Source: Larix sibirica (lineage: Eukaryota > Streptophyta > Pinopsida > Pinales > Pinaceae). Taken from it: DNA of 13,408 nucleotides. A model generated the notes under the pieces. That model worked only from the letters and a program-made list of their open reading frames with translations, did no database searches and was not told where the DNA came from. A program made the translations under genes and the position numbers. The first letter of the stretch is position 1; every line of letters begins with the position of its first letter. The stretch covers positions 11,927-25,334 of the forward strand of contig NWUY0300105417.1 in NCBI GenBank assembly GCA_004151065.3, in the 5' to 3' direction. Shown piece after piece: positions 1-7,908 of this stretch.

Positions 1-49
1 CCCAATCCCATGTCTTCCCAAAACTATTTCCTTGGCCATCCCTTTATAC

Positions 50-82
<33 letters not shown>
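50..82. repeat. AAT trinucleotide microsatellite
   Basis: Eleven uninterrupted AAT units form a 33-base perfect microsatellite. AT-rich trinucleotide repeats of this kind are common in plant intergenic DNA. It lies in no reading frame that I can support. Confidence 0.95.
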
Positions 83-376
83 CTATTTTTAGGTCACAAC
101 CGAACGAGACACTAATTTGGTGTACGATACCCCCTTATTTATGGGACAAGTGACCCCTTAGTGCAACGATTTGACTACTAAAAGTCTACGACAGTGTACA
201 TACCTTACCCACTTCTAAGTTTGAACATGTGACCTCCTTGAAGGAAACATATATTATTTACCATTAAACCCACTTAAACTATACAAATCAAACTATTACT
301 TATATCATAAAAATTCCCCACAGACAGAATTAAAGCACATAGTACTATGAAACAAAAGAGTTAAAGCACCTAGTGC
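83..376. other. Unassigned intergenic DNA
   Basis: I see no coding frame or recognisable repeat here. Two near-identical phrases, 'taaagcacatagtactat' near 332 and 'taaagcacctagtgctat' near 362, form a short imperfect direct repeat just before the TATA-like site. Confidence 0.5.
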
Positions 377-701
377 TATAAAAGCATAAACCCTAACAAC
401 CCCAACATTACTTATCCCTTAGTTTTCAAGAAACCCTTACATTTTCAACCCTTATAATTAATCCCTAGGAAATAAAATGTAAAAACATATCCGATTCAAC
501 TTTATTATCGGTTAGGATAATGAAGGAGATTAAACTCATACATATCATTTGCATCAATTGATAAACTTCAGCACATCCCGTGAGAACATTCAACAGAATG
601 AAGTGGCATTCCACATTTTACCTAAAACCATCGGTTAAATTGGCGGAATTTGAATACCCAAGCTAAAGAAATCCACAACGATGGAGGCTTTGGAAGTAAG
701 T
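377..701 (+). promoter_or_regulatory. Candidate plant promoter with possible first exon
   Basis: TATAAAAG at 377-384 fits a strong plant TATA box, and AAACCCTAA at 388-396 matches the telo-box found in plant promoters of translation and growth genes. About 300 bases downstream, an ATG at 681 in a favourable context (aacgATGGAGG) opens five codons (MEALE) that run into GAA|GTAAGT, a near-consensus plant splice donor at 696. Read through, the frame stops a few codons later, as it would in an intron. No second exon could be identified, and the telo-box lies close to the TATA box rather than upstream of it. This may be the 5' end of a gene relic or coincidence. Confidence 0.25.
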
Positions 702-859
702 TCCCCTTAATCCCCTTATTACCTCTTCTAAGTTGGCAGGTTGGAATATTTAGTTTTTATCAATTTGAATTGATAAAGGAATGTGGGCTTTAGAATACAC
801 CTGAGAGAGAAGAATGACTAGGAAGCAACCAGCGAAGAGTAATACTTAAAAACTATAGA

Positions 860-929
860 GAAATAAATAAATGTGAGGATGATATAGATGAAGTGAAATA
901 AATAAATGTGAGGATGATATAGATGAAGT
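860..929. repeat. Perfect 35-bp tandem duplication
   Basis: Two adjacent identical 35-base copies occupy 860-894 and 895-929, beginning gaaataaataaatg and ending tagatgaagt. The absence of any mismatch suggests a recent slippage or duplication event compared with the decayed elements nearby. No coding role is visible. Confidence 0.95.
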
Positions 930-930
930 G

Positions 931-1439
931 TTTGACAAAATGTTTTCATGCCAATTTTTTTATGAAATGTGTTATTGAGCATAAAGGTAGGGTGGACCGG
1001 GGGATCAAACGAATATATGGTGGCATGAGATAGAAATGTAGGGGATGAACTTCGACCCGATTACAATATACCCACATGGATAAGTTCTGAAATTTCATGT
1101 GATTTTGTTTCATTTTATTGTCAAATAGTCAAGACATGATGTAATTGTTCAATGTCAGCCACACCCAAGACCTTTTTTAGACTCCATTATGTCCATCGTG
1201 GCGATTTGGTCACCCTCCATGGTAATTGGAGAAATTTAAGTGTTTTTTTCTGAGCCCACATCCTAAGAAAGCTTGAAATCCTTCAGTTTTACCTAGGCAC
1301 CAACTTCTCTTTTACGGGTTCACTACCTAATATTTTCTGGTATGAATCGGTGCATTGGATTGATGTGCCAAATGCTAGCGTCCCTTCTTTTCTTTTAAAT
1401 AGTTTTGGCATATATCTATATCTATTGCTGTAATTTTAG
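931..1439. other. Unassigned intergenic DNA
   Basis: I read this stretch on both strands and found no open frame with recognisable motifs. It may include the body or flank of the minus-strand retroelement whose LTR is inferred next to it, but no boundary could be fixed. Confidence 0.4.
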
Positions 1440-1847
1440 TTACTACAAGAATTTAGCATATATTTGTATCTGCTACTGTTATTTTTGTTTTTTGTAATTG
1501 ATTCTATGGAGAAAGTTGTTGAAGGGCACAGGGGTATTATAAGGAAAACCGATCTTCATAGGAAAAATTAAAACAACAACAACAACTCTTGGGAAAAATT
1601 CAAACAACAACAACACGAGAGAGAATAATTGTGCAAAATGAACTCCCTTGAGTTCTTAGATCTCATTATATTTATATTAAAAATCATTATATCAAAATTA
1701 ACCAAATCAAATACATTAAGATCTATATATTTACTTACTATGCACTCACTATTCACCAATGGCTATGATACTAAATGCTAGAAATAATAATAAAAGAAAA
1801 CAACTACAAAAATATCAAACAACTGCACTACTCCCTGGATCATATCA
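1440..1847 (-). mobile_element. Probable 3' LTR of a gypsy element (approximate left edge)
   Basis: Read on the minus strand, this begins TGATATGATCC directly after a polypurine tract, as an LTR should start with TG. It contains a TATA-like TATAAATA (plus positions 1676-1669). About 15-30 bases further on is GAACTC-ccttGAGTTC, a short inverted repeat at 1640-1655 near the expected transcription start, followed by TTGTTG-rich leader-like sequence. Two imperfect copies of a GGAAAAATT plus CAA-repeat block (plus 1561-1586 and 1592-1616) lie inside. The far CA end was not located, so 1440 is only a guess. No second LTR is in the window for comparison. Confidence 0.4.
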
Positions 1848-1848
1848 A

Positions 1849-1856
1849 CTCCCCCT
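1849..1856 (-). other. Polypurine tract of the minus-strand retroelement
   Basis: On the minus strand this reads AGGGGGAG and is followed one base later by TGATATG. LTR retrotransposons prime plus-strand DNA synthesis from such a tract immediately 5' of the 3' LTR. Its position between the integrase-like remnant and the putative LTR is what the family predicts. Confidence 0.5.
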
Positions 1857-1899
1857 AGGTTAACCTGAAAGTGTACCTTCTTTTTCACACGAATGTGGG

Positions 1900-2330
1900 A
1901 ACTAATATTGAAACTCGTCAACAATGAACCACTTGGATTGAGTCGAGAGACATCCACATTGCCCCACTAAATAACAAATATTAGAGCCATGTTGCAATGA
2001 ATGAGTTCCCATTTCCTATATCATATCTTCTTGCAATGGAGTAGGAGAATCATGAATATTGTGAGTGGGATGTGTGACGAAAATTTCCTTCTAGTTAAGG
2101 AGGTTCATGCAGCTTCAGATGGTTCACATTGGTGACTGGATGGATGCCTAGTTGATATGGGAGGTCAAACTTGAATGCATTTTGTCCCACTTGCTGAAGG
2201 ATGATATAGGGACCATAGTGAATAGGTTCCTATAATTGAATTGAAACCATATTAGACTTATAGATGAGATAGTCTGTTAAGTTTTGCTTTGAAGTAGCAT
2301 TCCTGGATTTTTTGGTTTGTTTACATATAG
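1900..2330 (-). pseudogene. Ty3/gypsy integrase C-terminal remnant
   Basis: The minus-strand translation of about 2105-2235 gives HYGPYIILQQVGQNAFKF followed by DLPYQLGIHPVTNVNHLKL and HEPP. This fits the conserved end of gypsy integrase, where a YGPF-like motif leads to VG.NA..L.LP, then IHPV.NV..LK. The lower-coordinate part (toward 1900) is coding-like but interrupted by stops and could not be aligned firmly. At least one stop lies just before the YGP motif, so the gene is dead. Upstream integrase, reverse transcriptase and gag were not found at higher coordinates. They are deleted or too decayed, because the 101-bp tandem repeat begins at 2480. The family match is strong over about 45 residues and weak elsewhere. 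Confidence 0.65.
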
Positions 2331-2479
2331 ATACAGACATGTGGACGATGCAATTCAACCTCTGCAGAATGTATACAAATCTTTATGTCTGCTCAAAATT
2401 ATGTAGGGTCATAAAATCAATGAAACTATAAAATTCAAATGTAAATACTAGTTGCTGGAAGATGATACCATCTGTTTGG

Positions 2480-2680
2480 GCTATAGGAAACAAATATATT
2501 CTGGAGGACTACATCTGTCTAGGTTATAACAAAAAAATATGTTTCAGTTTCAAAATATAAAACAAAGTTATTTTCAAGGAGCTATAGGAAACAAATATAT
2601 TTTTGAGGACTACATATGTCTAGGCTATAACAAAAAATATGTTCCAGTTTCAAAATATAAAACAAAGTTATTCTCAAGAA
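2480..2680 (+). repeat. Tandem duplication of a 101-bp unit
   Basis: Copies at 2480-2580 and 2581-2680 begin GCTATAGGAAACAAATATAT and are about 93 percent alike by eye. A weaker third trace may precede them (2461-2480). A frame opening at ATG 2539 and ending at 2778 stays open through the second copy, so the peptide repeats a QN/SKYK-type segment. That segment (FQNIKQSYF, then VSKYKTKLF) resembles no family I know. Either a minisatellite seed or a decayed retroelement segment would explain it. Confidence 0.85.
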
Positions 2681-2778
2681 GGAAAAATAGAGATGAAGGT
2701 AACATCCCTTTTAATGGGCCTACAATGCTTGTATTTCCTCATTTGAAACCATGGTGGAGATCTAATTTGAACCCATAA

Positions 2779-3486
2779 AATGGGTTTCTTCAAATGGTTT
2801 TAAGGTTATATCTGAATATATATTATGGTCGTATAGTTGAGTGATTTTTTATCGGCTATGGTGGTATAGCTGTGTTATTTTTTATCCAATACAACTTGAT
2901 ATCGATTATGGAGAATAATAGCGCTGGGTGTTTGTTAAGTTGTTCCCTCCTGTCCGGTAATGGATTGGATGTGTTCCTTCTTCCTACGGCTAGGTGGAAC
3001 AATCGACTGATTGTAACTATGAAACTCAGTGAATTAACAGCTCGAAATTTGATCTCCTTCAACAACATTGTACTCAACGTATCCAAGTTCAATGTATGTT
3101 TAAGGAGTCTTATGTTCAAATCTAGATATATTTTGAGAATTGTCGAAATTGATCGGAGATACCTAAATAAGTGTCGGAGCTGTGTAGGAGATAGCTGGAA
3201 AAATGAAATATAAGGAAAATAGCCCTATGTTTTTCACAAGGGACTTAAATTGCCATGCTATCAAGTCTCATCTCCAAGGGCGTCACACAAAAAGGCCTGC
3301 TAGTTGCATATATCTTGCAACTGTGGTGGAGAGATGAATATTCATTGCGCCAAAGATAAAGGCGAGGAAACCCTACAACTTATAGCGAATTTGACTGGTA
3401 GGGGCGATGAGGTGTAGATGCGAATATTATGTAATATCTAAAGGAGAAACGTAGATACCAAGACTTACAAGTGAATCAATTGCAAA
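2779..3486. other. Unassigned, with overlapping open frames on both strands
   Basis: A 113-codon frame on plus (2872-3213) overlaps an 87-codon frame on minus (2856-3119). Neither translation shows a domain, a repeat pattern or a targeting peptide that I recognise, and the overlap means at most one could be real. The 3060-3215 part resembles retroelement leader or LTR DNA in texture only. Confidence 0.3.
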
Positions 3487-3507
3487 TTGTTCAAAATCAA
3501 TGTACCT

Positions 3508-3669
3508 ATGGTTAACTATGAGGATATCAAGCCATACATCCAGTGGAGAGCCAATGGAGACACTTCTACCATTATCTCTGTTGAACCAATATTAGAGTTG
3601 ATGACAAGCTTTGGAACATTAGGCGAACAACCTAAAATAATTCCTTCCATCCCTAAGGAAACTGCATAG
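3508..3669 (+). CDS. Short hypothetical ORF, possible gene fragment
   Basis: From the first ATG the frame encodes 53 residues beginning MVNYEDIKPYIQWRANGD and ending PSIPKETA before TAG. It stays open upstream to about 3487 without an ATG. Composition is balanced and soluble, with no low-complexity bias, no hydrophobic segment and no signal peptide, which makes it look more like a former exon than random AT-rich DNA. I do not recognise the family. No promoter, splice site or partner exon is evident. It sits between unassigned DNA and a PPR remnant. It may equally be a chance frame. Confidence 0.25.
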   Translation: MVNYEDIKPYIQWRANGDTSTIISVEPILELMTSFGTLGEQPKIIPSIPKETA

Positions 3670-4324
3670 TCGAAAATAAAAAACATTAAACTAGGTAGGT
3701 ATGGATCCCACCATTGTCACTATATTGGTGTTCTCTAGGAATGTGATCATCTATGTGATCTACAACCAGGAAATCTAATTAATAGTGACATAATACAAAG
3801 AGGATTTGAGGTGGACCAACCATGCTTCTCATAATGTAATTTATTCCTACAAATAGAATTGAATGGAAATCATTGTAGTGTGGCTTCTAATTTCTAAATT
3901 TAGATTGCAGTGTCTTTCCATGTCTTTCATTCTCAATTTTTTATGATGGTATCAAATCTCAATGTCTATATCTTCAAATGATTTTGTTGATGAGCACTAT
4001 TGTCTTTCTCTCAGAAATGTATGTGGAGTAATTTTGTAGTTTGACAAGATTACGTGCAAATTCTAGATTGATACATGTAAGAGAGATTGTTGAGATCGGT
4101 TATTTGTGATTGTTTTTGTTGCCATTAAAGTGGGGAAATATTAAAACAAATGTTGGTTTGTTGAAGGTCATAACATAGAGAATGGGATATGTTTTTCTTT
4201 TCCTTCCAGGGAGAGACCAATTGATGTCCATTATATTGTTTCTCCCCATTGATGTCCATTATATTGTTTCTTAGTTGGAAGTGTAAGTGGCCAAAGGTAT
4301 AGATATGGGATTAGTTTTAAGGTC
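3670..4324. other. Unassigned intergenic DNA
   Basis: No coding motif was found. A phrase at 3947-3960 (TGGTATCAAATCTC) resembles a tRNA-Met primer-binding site of LTR elements but lacks a supporting LTR. A 23-bp direct repeat lies near the right end and is listed separately. Confidence 0.4.
4221..4271. repeat. 23-bp direct repeat pair
   Basis: TTGATGTCCATTATATTGTT plus TCT occurs at 4221-4243 and again, identical, at 4249-4271, with five bases between. It looks like a local slippage duplication. Confidence 0.9.
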
Positions 4325-4433
4325 AATGAAAATTGCCATGGTAAATAATATGAAATTTTTTCTTATGGAGATGTATGCCAAATGTGCGGATATAGAGATC
4401 GCTCAACGTTGGTTTGAAAAAATTTCACATCAT
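4325..4433 (+). pseudogene. PPR gene fragment, copy 1
   Basis: The translation reads FFLMEMYAKCADIEIAQRWF followed by EKIS, matching the PLS-class PPR consensus (L..MYAKCG.I..A...F..M). PLS-class PPR proteins bind organellar RNA and act in editing, splicing or processing. Only about one repeat survives, and a stop follows at 4438. The fragment ends where gypsy sequence begins, and a second copy of the same segment sits on the far side of that gypsy piece at 5003. The direct predecessor gene cannot be told from this length. Confidence 0.65.
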
Positions 4434-4436
4434 TTT

Positions 4437-4998
4437 TGAGTGCTTGAGACTTTACAAGATCCACTTGAATCTAGATAAGTGTGTATTTAAGATATTTTTA
4501 AAAGGAAACTAGGCTTTGTTATTTATTATTGTGGTATTGATCTAGATCTCACCAAGGATAAATCTATCATTGAGATTTAAGTCCCTAAGAGTATTAAATA
4601 CATTGATTTTTTTTTTGGGTAGAGTTGGAGCCATTTGATACTTTATCAATGGTTTTATTCAAATTTGACATTTGTTGACCCATCTTGTGAAGAAGAATTC
4701 CACTTTGAATGGATTGAAGAGAATAACTAAGCTTTTTAAAAGTTTAAGGTTGATCTCCTCTCTCCTACAATTCCCACAACATCAAAATAATCGTCCATTA
4801 TTGTGGTATGTTTATTTTTATTTTTCAGGAGTCTATTACAATCGTTCTAATGTAAAGGTTGATGATTAGTGTGAAAGAGTGATCTATTATACAAGCCACC
4901 TTCTTGTTGATTATGAGCGATGGTATACTGAATTGAGAAGCTAATTTACCTTGCCATTGTGTTTACTACTTAGTGAAGAGGATTTGAGGCATACCTTT
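4437..4998 (+). pseudogene. Ty3/gypsy reverse transcriptase-RNase H fragment
   Basis: Read across frames, the segment gives, in order: the end of the RT palm and connection (CLRLYKIHLNLDKCVFKIF, then GFVIYYCGIDLDLTKDKS); the loop before RNase H (FLGR, RRFI-like INGF, THLVKKN); F.FEW.EENN.AF.KFK; RPLLWYV; and the RNase H part (IYYTSHLLVDYERWYTELRS, then EKLIYLAIVFTT, then LRH). This order and these motifs are those of gypsy pol, where the RT copies the RNA and RNase H removes it. At least two frameshifts (near 4690 and 4930) and several stops kill it. The catalytic YxDD block and gag-protease lie outside the surviving piece. Both ends abut copies of one PPR segment. Confidence 0.75.
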
Positions 4999-5002
4999 GT
5001 AT

Positions 5003-5185
5003 GGAATTTTTTTTTATGGAGATGTATGCCAAATGTGGGGAATCATATAGAGATCCCTCAATGCTGGTTTGAAAAAATTTCAAACAAAACTGTGGCTTCA
5101 TGGAATGTAATGATTTTTGGGTATTTCTAGAATGGACATTCCAAAAGGTCTTGATACTCTTTCATCATATGAATGAAGAGAATGA
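5003..5185 (+). pseudogene. PPR gene fragment, copy 2 (longer)
   Basis: The start repeats copy 1 almost base for base (FFMEMYAKCG, then a 4-base insertion that shifts frame, then WFEKISNKTVASWNVMIFGY). It then continues past the point where copy 1 stops, giving a stop codon, NGHSK and an FHHMNEEN-like end. This matches the PLS-PPR pattern V.SWN.MI.GY.QNG....AL.LF..M. The insertion, the stop and a later shift make it a pseudogene. It starts directly after the gypsy RNase H remnant. Confidence 0.75.
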
Positions 5186-5540
5186 TAACACCCTGGCACT
5201 AAAGACTCCTCAGGTAAATTGAATTTCGTTGGAATAAAAGATGTGTAGGGAACGCTGCATAAGAAGCAATTCAATCAATTCACATCCAAGATTGCAATTC
5301 TTTTTCCTAGCTTGATCTCCAAGATATAGGAAAAAAATGAAACAATTATTTTGAGCAACCTACATAAGAATGCAAGGTTACAAGTCTCTATTGAGGATGC
5401 ATATTGATAACGTTACGTTCAATAATCAACTATTGGTAAGAACATCTTCTCATTCAACTGAAAATAGTACATAAAATTTAAATGTTGATAATGGATCTTC
5501 CTGCTCTAATACTTCTATAGAGAGTCCTAAATACTAATTT
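5186..5540. other. Unassigned spacer between PPR fragments
   Basis: No frame carries recognisable motifs. It could include decayed PPR sequence, because it lies between a PLS-type and a P-type fragment, but I could not align it. Confidence 0.35.
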
Positions 5541-5926
5541 TGGATGATCCCAATTGGTTTTTGATACACTTTTTTCCACTTACACGACCCCCACTTTCAC
5601 CCCTCTGGTATTTGATTTTCTAATGAATACTTCATTGTATTTGGGAACAAGTGAGATTGTGGTCAAAAGATTTGGCTTGAAAAAACAATTATGGGTCCAT
5701 ACCCATAGTAGAGACTTACAAAAACATCTCAATTCCTTGTTCAAGTCCAATGACATGTCTACTCTTTGGGTGGTTTTCACTGAAATGCTTCAGTACAAAA
5801 TCAAAGTTTTCAATGTCAACTCAATTCAACATAATGATCCATGCTCTATGCAATGAAGGAAAACGTAGGAAAGCAAAGGAATTTTTGGATTACATGGAAG
5901 CCATGGGATATAGAACAAATGTCTAG
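5541..5926 (+). pseudogene. P-class PPR gene fragment
   Basis: The frame gives LVFDTLFSTYTTPTFTPLVF, then a diverged stretch, then LQKHLNSLFKSNDMSTLWVV and FTEMLQYKIKVFNVN. After a one-base insertion near 5824 it continues FNIMIHALCNEGKRRKAKEF, LDYMEAMGYRTNV and a stop. This fits P-class PPR repeats (TFNIMIHALCKEGK...A..FL..M...G..PNV), which bind organellar RNA. About three and a half repeats survive. The frame has no ATG at its left end and a TGA precedes it at 5545, so the N-terminus with its transit peptide is missing. It differs in class from the PPR pieces upstream, so it comes from a different gene. Confidence 0.75.
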
Positions 5927-6277
5927 AACCTTTACCTCTAGAATGGGGTGAATAATTAGAACTTTTGCAACAATTTCTACCAAACTATTAGCGACAGTGT
6001 TTGAAGAGTTATGGATGCTACTCTAGGCTGTACCATGGAATGTTGTCTAGAGAATTGGAACCACAGATGATTAATGTAGGAGATTGAATTGAAATATGAG
6101 GGTGATCAGAAGAAGATTTTGTAGTGCAACTAGTGACCAACATCTCCATTAATTTTCCAATTGTCAAATGCTCTAGTTTTGTAACATTCTTAATTATACT
6201 TATATGGTTATGACTCCATCTTTGGATATTTAATATACATATGTCATGCACTGATGATATTTTTGTTTATTTTTAAG
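5927..6277. other. Unassigned; right end resembles a plant intron 3' end
   Basis: No coding signal was found. The last 30 bases hold CTGATGATA (a branch-point-like sequence), then a T-rich run and TTTTTAAG at 6270-6277, which would serve as a splice acceptor for the SSRP1-like exon that follows. If so, part of this stretch is the upstream intron. Confidence 0.35.
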
Positions 6278-6436
6278 CCTGTGAAGAAAGACGTGAAAAG
6301 AAAGGAGGCACTTATTGCTAAAGTGAAAAGAACAAAGAAGAAAAAGAAGGATGCAAAAGAAGATGGCAAAAAGAAAAGGAAGAAAAATAAAACTAAAAAG
6401 GATCCAAATGCACCAAAGAGGGCCATGTTCGGCTTT
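6278..6436 (+). pseudogene. SSRP1: SSRP1-like (FACT subunit) HMG-box exon fragment
   Basis: The frame encodes a lysine-rich linker (PVKKDVKRKEA, then KKKKKDAKEDGKKKRKK) followed by KKDPNAPKRAMFGF, the start of an HMG box. The combination of a basic linker and K.KKDPNAPKRA.SGF is typical of the C-terminus of plant SSRP1, the HMG subunit of the histone chaperone FACT, which acts in the nucleus on nucleosomes. Plant HMGB proteins share the motif and are an alternative. It begins right after an acceptor-like TTTTTAAG. The box is cut off after the first conserved GF, where SSRP1 would continue MFF, and the frame runs straight into gypsy sequence. Without the remaining helices it cannot fold as an HMG domain. 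Confidence 0.65.
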
Positions 6437-7805
6437 CCTAATAATTTTCTTGATGAGCATTTATTTGTAGTATCTACTAACTCCCCTTGGTTTCTCGATA
6501 TTTCTAAATACCTGGCTACCAGAAAGTTACCAACCATCTCTCACCCAAGGAAAAGTAGAAGATAATCCAATTAAGGGCTACATATTCATGGTCTGGAAGA
6601 GATCTCTTCCATACAGGACCAAACCTGATTTTCCAATGGTGTGTACGAGAAGATGAGATTTTTGAAATTTTGAAGGCATGTCAGGATTGGCCATGTGGAG
6701 GTCACTTTGCTCATAAGAGAATGCTTATAAAGTCTTGCAACTGAGGTATTATTGAACCACTCTTTTAAAATATGCAAATAAATATGTCAGATGTTATGAC
6801 ATATATGAGTGAATGGGTTGAATAGTACAATCAGATGAGATTACTTCTCAACATCAACTACGTATAGATCCTTTCAAAAAATGGGCCCTACATTTTGCGA
6901 GCCTAGTCACTTTAATGTCAAGAAAGAAGAGGCATATAATAGTATGTACATATTACAATACTAAATGAGTAGAAGATAAAAATTTCCTCTAGGAAACTAA
7001 ACAATCAGTAGTGGACTTTTTGTTTGAAGATATGTTTACTCGATTTGGTGTTCCTAGAAAAATTGTCATAGATCAGGGTACACAATTCAAATCAAAACTT
7101 GTCCAATCCATTACACAACAGTACCATGTCAAGAATTAGAAATATTCTTCATACCATCCATAATATAATGGGAAAGTAGAATCTATTGATAAAGTTTTGG
7201 AAGCTATATTGACCAATGCAGTGCAACTCCATCATGGAGATTGGTAGATCGACTTCTATAGGCATTATGGCCATACACGACCACTTGGAGAAATGAAACC
7301 GAATGCAAATCTTATGAAGTAGTGTATGGTAAACAGGTACTTCTCCCTATTGAATTTCAAGTCAATACTTTTAGGACTTTAGTACAATTAGGGATGGATA
7401 TGTCAAATGCTTAGAAGTAGAGAATAATGCAACTCAATGAGTTGGATGAGATGTTCCATGATTCCATTCAACACACCACCATCATCCATTAGTAGAGAAT
7501 TGAATGGAATGATAAATTTATGAAAAAGACGCAATTTAAACCAAGTTATTGCGCTCTCCTTTTTTATTTCTGGTTCAAAATTTTTAAAGGTAATCTCACT
7601 GCCTTCTAGTAAGGGCCATACGAGATAGAGGATGTCTTTGAAAATAGCTCCTTGAAGATAAAAACGATTGATAGGATAGAATAATATTTCGTAATCAATG
7701 GCCATAGAATGAGGTTGTACCATAAACCTATGACCAGCAAGGAGCTTGTTCACCATTTATTGCAGCAGTTTGGGATTGAGGATGTAAGGGGATCTTCCTC
7801 CTACT
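6437..7805 (+). pseudogene. Ty3/gypsy pol remnant: RNase H-integrase linker and integrase
   Basis: The order of motifs is that of non-chromodomain (Tat/Athila-like) gypsy pol. It starts with LDEHLFVVSTNSPWFLDISK and YLAT.KLP. The zinc-finger part follows: CVREDEIFEILKACQDWPCG, GHFAHKR, then a lone C near 6795 where a CxxC is expected. The integrase core comes next: KKWALHFASL, SVVDFLFEDMFTRFGVPRK, IVIDQGTQFKSKLVQS and NGKVESIDKVLEAILTNAVQ. The C-terminal region gives VVYGKQVLLPIEFQ, IMQLNELDEM, FKPSYCALLF, GPYEIEDVFE and FVINGHRMRLYHKPMTSKEL. Integrase normally inserts the cDNA copy. The first catalytic Asp of the DDE triad is His here, and there are many stops and several frameshifts (for example near 6525 and 7255), so it is inactive. 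No LTR or polypurine tract was found after 7805. Confidence 0.85.
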
Positions 7806-7837
7806 TCCACTCCAACCTGATGTGTTTTTATTTTTTC

Positions 7838-7853
7838 AAATAATAATAATAAT
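7838..7853. repeat. Short AAT microsatellite
   Basis: About five AAT units directly follow the gypsy remnant and may mark a junction or simple slippage. Confidence 0.8.
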
Positions 7854-7908
7854 CCCAAGTAGGTTTCTTAGCCCATGCATTAACCATGATTGCAACACCC
7901 ACCGGGAG

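Noticed and set aside
2856-3213. Overlapping open frames of 87 (minus) and 113 (plus) codons as genes
   Set aside because: They overlap on opposite strands, show no motif, and have no regulatory context. They are chance frames in AT-rich DNA or repeat shadows.
3947-3960. TGGTATCAAATCTC as an LTR primer-binding site
   Set aside because: It matches the initiator-Met site at 10 of 12 positions, but no LTR ending in CA sits right before it and no gag follows.
4672-4869. 65-codon plus ORF as an independent gene
   Set aside because: It is one of the frames through the gypsy RT-RNase H remnant (THLVKKN, RPLLWYV) and is counted there.
6230-6537. Phe-rich minus-strand ORFs that look like membrane proteins
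   Set aside because: They are the antisense of the lysine-rich SSRP1-like linker (AAG/AAA read as CTT/TTT).
7403-7756. 117-codon minus-strand ORF
   Set aside because: It lies antisense to clear gypsy integrase motifs on plus (IMQLNELDEM to RLYHKP), so it is a shadow.
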